Source: Acidobacteriota bacterium (GTDB lineage Bacteria > Acidobacteriota > UBA4820 > DSQY01). Taken from it: 13,543 nucleotides of DNA. Both the position numbers and the translations under genes were made by a program. The DNA is taken from positions 1 to 13,543 of the forward strand of contig JAKAIJ010000044.1 in assembly GCA_021814355.1 (NCBI GenBank), given 5' to 3'. Shown piece after piece: positions 1 to 6,645 of the stretch. Below the pieces are notes generated by a model, which saw only the letters and a program-made list of their open reading frames with translations, did not search any database and was not told the origin of the DNA. Position 1 is the first letter of the stretch. The number at the start of each line of letters is the position of its first letter.

Positions 1-24
1 GGGCGGGCGCCGAAACGCCCGCCC
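1..24 (-). terminator. Strong GC hairpin downstream of the rubrerythrin gene, probable operon terminator
   Basis: Bases 1-9 (GGGCGGGCG) and 16-24 (CGCCCGCCC) form a perfect 9-bp inverted repeat with a 6-base loop. It lies 29 bases past the stop codon of the rubrerythrin gene on the minus strand, where an intrinsic terminator is expected. The U-tract would fall beyond base 1, outside the window, so the terminator assignment is incomplete. The hairpin could also serve a gene converging from the left. Confidence 0.5.
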
Positions 25-53
25 CGCCGCCTCTTTCTCGGGGACCCTGGCGG

Positions 54-563
54 TCAGAAGGGCGAAAATCCCCCCGCGCCCCAGAAATCGGAGCGGAGGG
101 AGCCGTAGAGCGCGTTGAGCGCGTCGAAGTGCTGCTTCTCCCACTCCGCCAGGAACCGGTAGAACTCCCGCACCTCTTTGCTGTCGGCGGCCTCGGCGGC
201 CTTGTGGAAGTGGGCCATGGCGTTGGTCTCGAGGGTGAGGCCCACGGAGAGGACGCCCATCTCGAAGACCGCGCCCCGGGCCTGCTCGTGGAAGCGGTCC
301 GTGAAGACCTTGCCGGTGACGGCGCTCATGTCGGCGGGCGGGAGCTTCACCGCATAGGCGCCGGCCCCCTCCTTGTCGTAACGCTTGCCGATGCCCTTCA
401 GGAAACTCTGGTGCTGGACCTCGTCGTCCGCGAGTTTCTGGAAGAGCTCCTTCACCGCGGGCTTGGCGGCTTTCTCGGCGGTCATGGCGTAGAAGGTGTA
501 CCCGTCCACCTCGATCTGGTAGGCCGTCCTGAGGATGTCCAGGAGCTGCGCGCGCGCGTCCAT
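54..563 (-). CDS. Rubrerythrin / ferritin-like diiron protein (no rubredoxin domain)
   Basis: A 169-residue four-helix-bundle protein of the rubrerythrin/ferritin-like family. The diiron ligand pattern is visible: Glu18, Glu48-x-x-His51, then Glu112 and Glu142-x-x-His145. It ends with an aromatic tail (DFWGAGGFSPF) common in such proteins. There is no C-terminal rubredoxin Cys4 domain, so an external electron donor would be needed. Rubrerythrins reduce hydrogen peroxide in anaerobes and microaerophiles; the exact substrate here is not known. It starts 19 bases after the VorB-like gene, with GGAGGG ahead of the ATG, so it is probably the last gene of the oxidoreductase operon. A likely inference is that it protects the oxygen-sensitive Fe-S and TPP enzyme encoded upstream. 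Confidence 0.9.
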   Translation of the reverse strand: MDARAQLLDILRTAYQIEVDGYTFYAMTAEKAAKPAVKELFQKLADDEVQHQSFLKGIGKRYDKEGAGAYAVKLPPADMSAVTGKVFTDRFHEQARGAVFEMGVLSVGLTLETNAMAHFHKAAEAADSKEVREFYRFLAEWEKQHFDALNALYGSLRSDFWGAGGFSPF

Positions 564-582
564 CGGGTCCCTCCGCCGGGTC

Positions 583-1647
583 TCAGCCCGCCTTCCCGGC
601 CAGCTTGAGCGCTTCGGCGACCAGCTCGTCCGGGGTCATGATCACGCCGCCCACCCGGCCGTAGAACGACACCGGCCGGTGCTTGCCCAGGTGGAAGCGC
701 ACGTCCTCGAGCATCTGACCCGTGGAGAGCTCGGACACCAGGACGTGCTTGACCCGGGCCGCGGCCTTCTCGAGGGCGTCGCCCGGAAAGGGAAAGAGGG
801 TGATGGGGCGGAAGAGGGCGGCCTTCACGCCCTTCTCCGCAAGCGCGTCAATGGCCGTCTTCGCGATGCGCGCCACCGAGCCGTAGGCCACAAAGAGGAC
901 GTCGGCGTCGCCGTGGGGGCTCCAGAACTCGTGGCGGCACTCGGTGCGGGCCATCTCCTCGTACTTGCGGACCAGCTTCCAGTTGTGGGCCTCGAGAACC
1001 TCCGGGTCCAGGTAGAGGGAGTTGATGATGTTGCGCTCGCGCCCCTTGCACCCGGTGGTGGCCCAGGACTTGGCGGGGAGGTCCTCGAGCCGGGTCGAGC
1101 GCTTGAACTCGACGGGCTCCATCATCTGGCCGATGAGCCCGTCGCCCAGGACCAGGACGGGGTTGCGGTACTTGTCCGCCAGGTCGAAGGCGTCCATCAC
1201 CAGGTCCGCCGCCTCCTGCACGGTGGAGGGGGCGAGGACGAGGCACCGGTAATCCCCGTGGCCCCCGCCCTTGGTGGCCTGGAGGTAATCCGACTGGCTC
1301 GGGAGGATGCCGCCCAGCCCGGGACCGCCGCGCATGATGTTGACGATGACCACGGGGAGCTCCGAGGCGGCGATGTAGGAGACCCCCTCCATCATGAGGC
1401 TGATTCCGGGGCTCGAGGAGGAGGTGAGGCAGCGGCAGCCCGCGCCCGACGCGCCGTAGAGCATGTTGCTGGCCGCCACCTCGCTCTCGGCCTGGACGAA
1501 GGTCCCGCCCACCTGGGGCAGCCGGGCCGACAGGTACTCGGGAATCTCGTTCTGGGGGGTGATAGGGTAGCCGAAAAAGAGCCGGCACCCCGCCTGGACC
1601 GCCGCCTCGCCGATCGCCTCGCACCCCTTCATCAGCTTCTTCGCCAT
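583..1647 (-). CDS. vorB: 2-oxoacid:ferredoxin oxidoreductase alpha subunit, VorB type
   Basis: A 354-residue protein of the pyruvate/2-oxoacid:ferredoxin oxidoreductase alpha family. The N-terminal segment (MKG at 6-8, FGYPITPQNE at 25-34), Glu54 in the AESEVAA stretch, SSSSPGISLM at 77-86, RGGPGLGG at 106-113 and RPITLFPFP at 280-288 match proteins annotated as 3-methyl-2-oxobutanoate dehydrogenase subunit VorB. With the beta, gamma and ferredoxin parts encoded upstream it should form a cytoplasmic complex. That complex oxidatively decarboxylates a 2-oxoacid to acyl-CoA and reduces ferredoxin. Branched-chain 2-oxoacids are the usual inference for VorB-like subunits, but 2-oxoglutarate cannot be excluded. 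AGGAG lies before the ATG. It is separated from the gamma gene by 105 bases holding a repeat. Confidence 0.9.
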   Translation of the reverse strand: MAKKLMKGCEAIGEAAVQAGCRLFFGYPITPQNEIPEYLSARLPQVGGTFVQAESEVAASNMLYGASGAGCRCLTSSSSPGISLMMEGVSYIAASELPVVIVNIMRGGPGLGGILPSQSDYLQATKGGGHGDYRCLVLAPSTVQEAADLVMDAFDLADKYRNPVLVLGDGLIGQMMEPVEFKRSTRLEDLPAKSWATTGCKGRERNIINSLYLDPEVLEAHNWKLVRKYEEMARTECRHEFWSPHGDADVLFVAYGSVARIAKTAIDALAEKGVKAALFRPITLFPFPGDALEKAAARVKHVLVSELSTGQMLEDVRFHLGKHRPVSFYGRVGGVIMTPDELVAEALKLAGKAG

Positions 1648-1712
1648 TCCCCGCTCCTAATTTTTAAACCGCAGCGGCACTGAGAACTGGAGAAGGCTTT
1701 TCAGAATGGAAC

Positions 1713-1742
1713 CCCTCTGCGCCTCCGCGTCTCTGCGGTGAG
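1713..1742 (-). repeat. Dispersed intergenic 'CACCGCAGAG' repeat copy inside the oxidoreductase operon
   Basis: On the minus strand this stretch reads CTCACCGCAGAGACGCGG followed by AGGCGCAGAGGG. It contains three imperfect 8-base units (GCAGAGAC, GCGGAGGC, GCAGAGGG). I recognise this as a repeat of the type 'accgcagagacgcagaggcgcagag' seen between genes in many unrelated environmental bacteria, often mistranslated as peptides like SPQRRGGAE. It lies in the 105-base gap between the gamma and alpha subunit genes, the only sizeable gap between the P-loop gene and the rubrerythrin gene. Only one copy is seen in this window; its function is unknown. Confidence 0.6.
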
Positions 1743-1752
1743 ATTCTCTTCT

Positions 1753-2313
1753 TCAATTCACCGCGCCGGCGGGAGCCTTCTCCCGACCGAGCGCGAACCC
1801 GCGGGAGAGGGCCTCGTGGTTCACCGTCACCAGCTTCGGCTTGGCCGCGAAGGTTTCGGCGACGATGGCCTTGACCGACTCCAGCTCGGCGATGCCACTG
1901 GCCCCCAGGTAGGCGCCCAGCGCCACCATGTTGGCCGCCTTGCCGCTGCCGCACTCCAGCGCGACCTCGTTGGCCGCCACGGGCACGACGGTCACGTCGG
2001 TCCGGTGGGGCATCCGATTGATGAGGGAGGTGTTCACCACGATGATGCCGCCCTTGCGCACCGACGCCTCGAACTTGTCCAGGGAGGGCAGGTTGAGGGC
2101 GATGAGCCCGTGGGGCGACTTGCTGATGGGCGACCCGATGGGCCGGCCGGAGAGGACCACGGTGCAGTTGCACGTTCCGCCGCGCATCTCGGGGCCATAG
2201 GCGGGCATCCAGGTGACCTCCCGCCCCGCCTTCATGCCCGCGTAGGCGAGGAGCTTCCCGATGAGCAGGACGCCCTGGCCGCCGAACCCCGCGAGGACGA
2301 TCTCGTCGTACAT
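1753..2313 (-). CDS. 2-oxoacid:ferredoxin oxidoreductase gamma subunit
   Basis: A 186-residue gamma-domain protein (POR/KorC type). Diagnostic segments are the glycine-rich GFGGQGV at residues 9-15 and the PAYGPEMRGGT-CNC stretch near residues 38-50. The ATG at 2313 was chosen because it lies two bases after the stop of the upstream beta-subunit gene (TAG-CC-ATG) and begins exactly at the conserved MYDEIVLAGFGGQG start. Longer in-frame starts run back into the beta gene and encode arginine- and proline-rich shadow sequence. Gamma subunits bridge the alpha and beta chains of this cytoplasmic enzyme. After its stop come 105 bases with a repeat, then the alpha gene. Confidence 0.9.
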   Translation of the reverse strand: MYDEIVLAGFGGQGVLLIGKLLAYAGMKAGREVTWMPAYGPEMRGGTCNCTVVLSGRPIGSPISKSPHGLIALNLPSLDKFEASVRKGGIIVVNTSLINRMPHRTDVTVVPVAANEVALECGSGKAANMVALGAYLGASGIAELESVKAIVAETFAAKPKLVTVNHEALSRGFALGREKAPAGAVN

Positions 2314-2315
2314 GG

Positions 2316-3281
2316 CTAGCGCTCCGTCTCTTTGACGACGCCCTTCTCCGGGGTCTTGAACTCGCCCAGGGGGTAGTAGGGCATCATGTTGTCCCTCAGC
2401 CAGTCGCAGGCCTCGTGGGGCTGGAGGCCCCAGCCCGTGGGGCACGTGGAGAGGACCTCGACGAACGAGTAGCAGGTGCCGTTCACCTGGTGCTGGAAGG
2501 CCTTTTTGATGGCGGCGCGGGCCTGCATGATCGCCTTCGGGTCGTGCACCGAGACGCGCGTCAGGTAGGCCGGGGTCTTGAGCTCCTTGAGGAGCTCGAC
2601 CATGCGGATGGGGTAGCCCGCGAGGGTCACGTCGCGGCCCAGCGGGCAGGTGGAGGCCACCTGGCCCGGCATGGTGGTGGGGGCCATCTGGCCGCCCGTC
2701 ATGCCGTAGATGGCGTTGTTCACGAAGATCACGGTGATCTTCTCGCCCCGGTTGGCGGCGTGGATCGTCTCGGCCATGCCGATGGAGGCGAGGTCGCCGT
2801 CCCCCTGGTAGGCGAAGACGATGAGGTCGGGGCGGGCGCGCTTGATGCCCGTCGCCACGGCCGCCGCCCGGCCGTGGGAGGCCTCGTGCATGTCCACGTT
2901 GAAGTACTCGTAGGCGAGGACCGAGCAGCCCACGGGCGCGATGCCCACCGTCCGCTCCCGCACGCCCAGGCCGTCAATGGCCTCCGCCACGAGGCGGTGG
3001 ATGACGCCGTGGGTGCAGCCCGGGCAGTAGTGCATCGGCTTTTCGGTGAGCGCCTCGGGAGGGGCGGTCGTCTTGCCCTTGTTCTCCACCTGGATGGCCA
3101 GATCGGGGCAGACCAGCACGCAGTAGCGGCAACCCGTGCAGTCGTCCGGGTGCTCCACCAGCGGGAAAAAGTAGCCGCGGGCGTTGATCTCGGAGGACAT
3201 GGCGAGGACGTGGGAGGGGCAGGCGCTCACGCACAGCCCGCAACCCTTGCACCGGTCCTTCTCGACAAGAACGGTCGGCAT
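2316..3281 (-). CDS. Ferredoxin (delta)-beta fusion subunit of 2-oxoacid:ferredoxin oxidoreductase
   Basis: A 321-residue protein joining two modules often encoded separately. Residues 1-65 are a 2[4Fe-4S] ferredoxin domain with Cys11/14/17/21 and Cys48/51/54/58, both followed by Pro. Residues about 83-305 are the TPP-binding beta subunit, with HYCPGC (Cys86, Cys89) and Cys119 as likely ligands of the proximal cluster. Its TPP/Mg motif runs from GDGD at 160-163 to NN at 188-189, followed by IYGMTGGQ. The fusion would carry electrons from the TPP site through three clusters to free ferredoxin. AAGGAG lies six bases before the ATG, 15 bases after the P-loop ATPase stop. Substrate is uncertain: branched-chain 2-oxoacid is favoured by the VorB partner. 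Confidence 0.9.
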   Translation of the reverse strand: MPTVLVEKDRCKGCGLCVSACPSHVLAMSSEINARGYFFPLVEHPDDCTGCRYCVLVCPDLAIQVENKGKTTAPPEALTEKPMHYCPGCTHGVIHRLVAEAIDGLGVRERTVGIAPVGCSVLAYEYFNVDMHEASHGRAAAVATGIKRARPDLIVFAYQGDGDLASIGMAETIHAANRGEKITVIFVNNAIYGMTGGQMAPTTMPGQVASTCPLGRDVTLAGYPIRMVELLKELKTPAYLTRVSVHDPKAIMQARAAIKKAFQHQVNGTCYSFVEVLSTCPTGWGLQPHEACDWLRDNMMPYYPLGEFKTPEKGVVKETER

Positions 3282-3296
3282 GCGACGCTCCTTTGC

Positions 3297-4082
3297 TCAC
3301 ACGACACCGGAGCGCCTCCGCGCCCCGGACGGCTTCTCCGCGAAAGGAGCCACGATGTGGCGCTCCATCGCCAGAATGGGGAGGTTGTCCGCTTTCCCAC
3401 CCGGTCCGCCGAACGCCCGGGCTAAGTTGCCTACTATGGCACAGAACCGCAGGGGGATTCCAGTCGCCGCTTCGAGCGTCCGGGCGGCCCGTACGCCCTC
3501 CAGGACGGTCTTCTCGGTCGTCTCCTGCATGAGGTGGGTGTTGGCCACCAGTCCGGTCATCTCCAGTCGGGCCGCCGCCTGCACCGCCATCAGCTTCGCG
3601 CGCAGGGCTTCCAGGTCTTCTGCGAAGGGGCGGTTGACGTTCACCACGAAGAGGAGGTCGGTGGTCCGGGAATTGAAAAGCCCCGAGACGCTGCCGAGGG
3701 CGCGCGCGCCCAGATCGTCGCCCCCCACGTCGAAGAGAACGCGGTGACCCAGAGCGGCGCCCTCCCGCGCCAAAGCGCGCGCCTCGGGCAGCAGGATGGG
3801 CAGGTCCGCGTAGAAGCGGTCGCCCTCGGGGGCCACGAGGCGGATCCCCCGCGCCTCCAGGTCTTCGCGTACGAGCCGGGAGCGGAAGTAGGGCTTGACC
3901 AGGTCCAGGTCCACGAGGGTCACGCCGGTGCCCCGGTTGCGCAGCCCGAAGGCCAGGTTGACGGCGATCTCGGTCTTGCCGCTTCCGAAGTGGCCCGTAA
4001 GGACGGTGACCGGCCTGAGGATCTCGTCGAGGGCCGAACCGCCCGCCCCCGCGCCGGGCAGGCCGATCTCCGCGTCCGCCAC
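3297..4082 (-). CDS. P-loop ATPase of the CobQ/MinD/ParA-like class, oxidoreductase-associated
   Basis: About 261 residues. Walker A is GHFGSGKTE at residues 30-38, without the extra lysine of the deviant MinD/ParA form. A DLDLVKPYFRSR stretch follows near residue 58, and LFDVGGDDLGARALG near residue 116 supplies a Walker-B-like Asp. Similar ATPases with 'GHFGSGKTE' and 'PYFRSR' occur beside 2-oxoacid:ferredoxin oxidoreductase genes in other anaerobes, from my knowledge of the family; I know of no assigned function. The start is a choice between tandem GTG codons at 4085 and 4082. AAGGAGG lies 1 or 4 bases upstream, so 4082 is preferred. The long open frame upstream to 4781 overlaps the HAD gene and looks like a shadow. 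It is first in the operon, behind a good promoter. Maturation or Fe-S delivery for the enzyme is only a guess. Confidence 0.8.
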   Translation of the reverse strand: MADAEIGLPGAGAGGSALDEILRPVTVLTGHFGSGKTEIAVNLAFGLRNRGTGVTLVDLDLVKPYFRSRLVREDLEARGIRLVAPEGDRFYADLPILLPEARALAREGAALGHRVLFDVGGDDLGARALGSVSGLFNSRTTDLLFVVNVNRPFAEDLEALRAKLMAVQAAARLEMTGLVANTHLMQETTEKTVLEGVRAARTLEAATGIPLRFCAIVGNLARAFGGPGGKADNLPILAMERHIVAPFAEKPSGARRRSGVV

Positions 4083-4155
4083 CACGCCTCCTTCCGCCGC
4101 CGCGCGGCGGCCCCCCCGGTTGTCCTGGATAACCCGATGAACGCCCCAGTCCGCG

Positions 4156-4184
4156 AAGATAGGACGGCGGTCCCGGGAAGTCAA
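4156..4184 (-). promoter_or_regulatory. Sigma-70-type promoter of the P-loop ATPase/oxidoreductase operon
   Basis: On the minus strand TTGACT (4184-4179) is followed after exactly 17 bases by TATCTT (4161-4156). Transcription would start near 4149, giving a leader of about 65 bases before the GTG at 4082. It lies in the 200-base gap separating the HAD gene from the P-loop gene, implying that the two minus-strand gene groups are transcribed separately. The remainder of the gap holds small palindromes (GGCGGATCCGCC at 4248-4259; GGGGCAGATGCCCC at 4211-4224) but no U-tract terminator. Confidence 0.65.
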
Positions 4185-4285
4185 GATTGTGCGGCGGCGC
4201 GGAAGGCGTTGGGGCAGATGCCCCATGTCCGGCGAGGCGCCGCGCGGGGCGGATCCGCCGGAGCCGGCGACGGGCGATTTTGCCT

Positions 4286-4993
4286 CTACTGCAGGGGCTC
4301 TTGAAGGTCGGGCCGCGCCATCAGCTCGGCGAAGGAGGCGACCCGCGGGTGGTCCGGCCGACTCAGGCCGTCGCGGCTCCGGAAGCTCTCGGCCTTGACC
4401 GGGTGGTCCATGCAGAGCGTCCCCAGGCCCATTTCCGCCGCCCCGTCGAGCTCGCGGTTGGCGCCGTCCCCCACGAAGAGCGCCTCGGAGGCCGGGCACC
4501 CGGCCCGCGCCAGGGCGACTTCGAAGATGGCCCGGTCGGGCTTCACGGCCTTCACCTCGTAGGAGAAGACGAGCAGATCCATCCGGTCGCGCAGGTGGAG
4601 GGGTTGAACCACGAAGGCGGTGGTAGCGGTGGCGTTGCTGATGAGCCCCAGCTTGAACCCGAGGCCCCGCAGGGAGGCCAGCGCGTCGGTGGCCCCGCCG
4701 TAGAAGGAGACGCACCGCCGGATGGTCTCCACGTCCAGGTCGGCCACCTGGGCGGCCTTGGACCGGTCCTTCACCCCGCACGCTTCGAGCGCCGCGAGGG
4801 CCCGGCTGAAGGGATCTCGGATCTTGCCCACGCTGGCGTCCGCGCCCGTGGCGCGCCAGGCCGCGAGGAAGGTCTCGTAGCGGATCCCCGCAGTCTGCGC
4901 GGCGAGCCGCTTGCCCTCGTAGTAGGCCTTCTCGTCCACGGTGCAGAGGGTGTCGAAGAGGTCGAAGAACACCCAGCGGAAGCGGACGTCCAT
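4286..4993 (-). CDS. HAD-superfamily hydrolase (probable phosphatase)
   Basis: A 235-residue haloacid-dehalogenase-like hydrolase. Motif I is FFDLFDTL with the nucleophile Asp11, motif II is LISNAT (Ser119), motif III is Lys151 in KAVKPDRAIF, and motif IV is FVGDGANRELDGA (Asp176). The position two residues after the nucleophile is Phe rather than the Asp typical of phosphatases. This occurs in some HAD branches and may alter general acid/base catalysis. The ATG overlaps the stop of the polyprenyl synthase gene as TGATG, so translation is coupled. Dephosphorylation of a small phosphorylated metabolite is the family expectation; a link with prenyl diphosphates is suggested only by position. 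Confidence 0.85.
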   Translation of the reverse strand: MDVRFRWVFFDLFDTLCTVDEKAYYEGKRLAAQTAGIRYETFLAAWRATGADASVGKIRDPFSRALAALEACGVKDRSKAAQVADLDVETIRRCVSFYGGATDALASLRGLGFKLGLISNATATTAFVVQPLHLRDRMDLLVFSYEVKAVKPDRAIFEVALARAGCPASEALFVGDGANRELDGAAEMGLGTLCMDHPVKAESFRSRDGLSRPDHPRVASFAELMARPDLQEPLQ

Positions 4994-6018
4994 CAGGAGG
5001 TGCGCCGGATGACGAACTCGGGGAGAGCCGCCAGGACGTCGCGGGCGGGGCCCGCCGGGAGGACCGAGAGGCTGCCGGAGGCCCTTCGGGCGTAGCTTGC
5101 CGCCTCGGCTTCGGCCCGGTCCACCATGCCGGACTCCAGGACGCGCCCCACCAGCTCGTGGAGGATCTCGGGCTCGAACCGGCGCGCCGCCACGAGGGCC
5201 TCCACGAAGGCCCGGTCCTGGGCCGTGCCGTGCTCCATCACCAGGATGAGCGGGAGAGTCACCTTGCCCTCTTTGAGGTCGTGGCCCACGGGCTTGCCCA
5301 AGGTCCTCTCGTCGGAGCGGAAGTCCAGGCAGTCGTCCACGAGCTGGAAGGCGACGCCCATGTGGAGGCCGTAGTCGGCGAGGGCTAGGCCGACCTCCGC
5401 CGGCGCCCCCGACAGGTAGGCGGGGGTCCGGGCGCACGCGGAGAAGAGCCCCGCGGTCTTGCAGTGGATGATCTCGAGGTTCTCGGCCTGGGTAAGGGTC
5501 AGGTCCCACTTGCGGCAGCTCTGGATGAGTTCGCCGCGGATGAGGCCGAGGGTGGTCTCGGAGATGAGGGGGAGGATCTCGCTCCAGCCCTGCCGGACCG
5601 CCACGTTCATGGCGGTGATGAAGACGTAGTCCCCCATGAGGACGGCCATCTCGGAGCCCCACCGGGAGTTGAGCGAGGCGCGGCCACGGCGCAGGAGCGC
5701 CTCGTCCACGATATCATCGTGGACCAGCGTGGCCGTGTGGATAAACTCGTAGATGGCGGCGTAGGTGACGTCCTCGGAGCCGTCGTAACCCAGGGCCCTC
5801 GCGGCCATCAGCAGAAGGGTCGGGCGCAGCCGCTTCCCCCGGCTCTCGGCGAGGTAGGCGCCCATCTCGGTGAGGGGGACGTAGGGGGACTTGAGGTGGT
5901 CAGCCACGGTCCTCTCGACCTGGACCAGCTTCTCTCCCACGAGTTCTTGCACCGCCGCGTTGAGCCGTGCGAAGCTGGCGTTCCGTACCACGGCCCTGAG
6001 CTTGGGGTTGGGCGCCAT
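4993..6018 (-). CDS. Long-chain trans-polyprenyl diphosphate synthase
   Basis: A 341-residue trans-prenyltransferase (IspB/HepT-like). It has GKRLRP at 61-66, the first Asp-rich motif DDIVD at 101-105 followed by RRGRAS, and the second motif DDCLD at 228-232. The residue five positions before the first motif is Ala96, a small residue that in this family permits long chains. The context EFIHTATLVHDD closely resembles octaprenyl synthases. It would extend FPP with IPP to make a quinone side chain or lipid carrier; the exact length cannot be read. The ATG at 6018 was chosen because GGAGG lies four bases upstream. The longer open frame to 6561 crosses the divergent PilZ gene. It is followed by a coupled HAD gene. 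Confidence 0.92.
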   Translation of the reverse strand: MAPNPKLRAVVRNASFARLNAAVQELVGEKLVQVERTVADHLKSPYVPLTEMGAYLAESRGKRLRPTLLLMAARALGYDGSEDVTYAAIYEFIHTATLVHDDIVDEALLRRGRASLNSRWGSEMAVLMGDYVFITAMNVAVRQGWSEILPLISETTLGLIRGELIQSCRKWDLTLTQAENLEIIHCKTAGLFSACARTPAYLSGAPAEVGLALADYGLHMGVAFQLVDDCLDFRSDERTLGKPVGHDLKEGKVTLPLILVMEHGTAQDRAFVEALVAARRFEPEILHELVGRVLESGMVDRAEAEAASYARRASGSLSVLPAGPARDVLAALPEFVIRRTS

Positions 6019-6035
6019 GCGGCCTCCAGCCGGAG

Positions 6036-6065
6036 ATGATACCCCAGCCGCCCTCTTGGAGCCAA
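6036..6065 (-). promoter_or_regulatory. Possible promoter of the polyprenyl synthase gene
   Basis: Minus-strand TTGGCT (6065-6060) and TATCAT (6041-6036) are 18 bases apart, between the divergent prenyl synthase and PilZ genes. The predicted start near 6029 would leave only about ten bases ahead of the ATG, just enough for the GGAGG, so this is a weak call. Confidence 0.3.
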
Positions 6066-6072
6066 TACGCCC

Positions 6073-6102
6073 TTGCCCGCGGCGCCGGTAGGGGCCTATT
6101 AT
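6073..6102 (+). promoter_or_regulatory. Possible promoter of the PilZ-domain gene
   Basis: TTGCCC (6073-6078) and TATTAT (6097-6102) are separated by 18 bases and point toward the PilZ gene. The start site would be about 6109, almost on the GGGAGG at 6109-6114. This is the only AT-rich hexamer in a GC-rich divergent gap, but the -35 match is poor. Confidence 0.3.
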
Positions 6103-6126
6103 GGGGGCGGGAGGTCGCATCGGCCC

Positions 6127-6459
6127 ATGGAGGACGCGGGCGCCCCGGGGCGCAAGTTCCCACGGATTCCGTCGGAGAACCCCCTCCTGGTACGCCGGGC
6201 GGGCGAGGAGGAGTCGGGCGTCTTCTCCCGCACCCGCACCCTCGGCGGCGGCGGCGCGATGTTCGAGAGCCGCGCCCCTTTCGGCGCGGGCACTGCGCTC
6301 TGGATCACCATCAGCGTGAAGGGCGGCTTCATCGAGGCCCCCGTCCGCGTGGCCTGGGAGCGCGAGGCCGGCGGCGGGCTCTGGGAGGTCGGCGTCGAGT
6401 TTCTCGACCTCTCGCCGTTGGACCGGGCCGCCCTCGAGGAGGTCCTCTCCCGCGAATGA
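6127..6459 (+). CDS. Small PilZ-domain protein
   Basis: A 110-residue protein that is almost entirely one PilZ-like beta-barrel. An RxxxR motif (RKFPR, residues 9-13) is followed by the strand-turn segment RTLGGGGAMFES at 37-48 and by a C-terminal WEVGVEFLDLSP near 86-97, typical of PilZ ends. Canonical PilZ domains bind cyclic di-GMP through RxxxR and (D/N)xSxxG. The second motif here reads TLGGGG, lacking both the Asp/Asn and the Ser, so ligand binding is doubtful. The ATG at 6127 matches the domain start; GGGAGG lies 12 bases upstream, rather far. It diverges from the prenyl synthase gene. Its output target is unknown. Confidence 0.75.
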   Translation: MEDAGAPGRKFPRIPSENPLLVRRAGEEESGVFSRTRTLGGGGAMFESRAPFGAGTALWITISVKGGFIEAPVRVAWEREAGGGLWEVGVEFLDLSPLDRAALEEVLSRE

Positions 6460-6645
6460 ACGCACTCGTCCGGGAAATAAGGCATGGTCGCGAGCTATTT
6501 CCGAATAGGTTCTATACAGAGCGCCACAAGTCTTCGCAACACCGACGAGGGAGCAAAGCACCTGGCGCTATAACTTTTCCTCGCGCCCCCCAAACGCGCG
6601 AGAGTCCCGCTACCGTCCCGCGCGGAACCGCGACAGGGAGGCGCC

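Noticed and set aside
4083..4781. Long N-terminal extension of the P-loop ATPase frame (up to 494 codons)
   Set aside because: It overlaps the HAD gene on the same strand in another frame, crosses the promoter at 4156-4184, and is arginine/proline/glycine-rich as expected of a GC-rich shadow frame.
6460..6645. -10-like TATACA (6513) and TATAAC (6569) in the 186-base gap before the S9 peptidase
   Set aside because: Neither has a credible -35 element at 16-18 bases. The gap probably holds the peptidase promoter, but I cannot place it.
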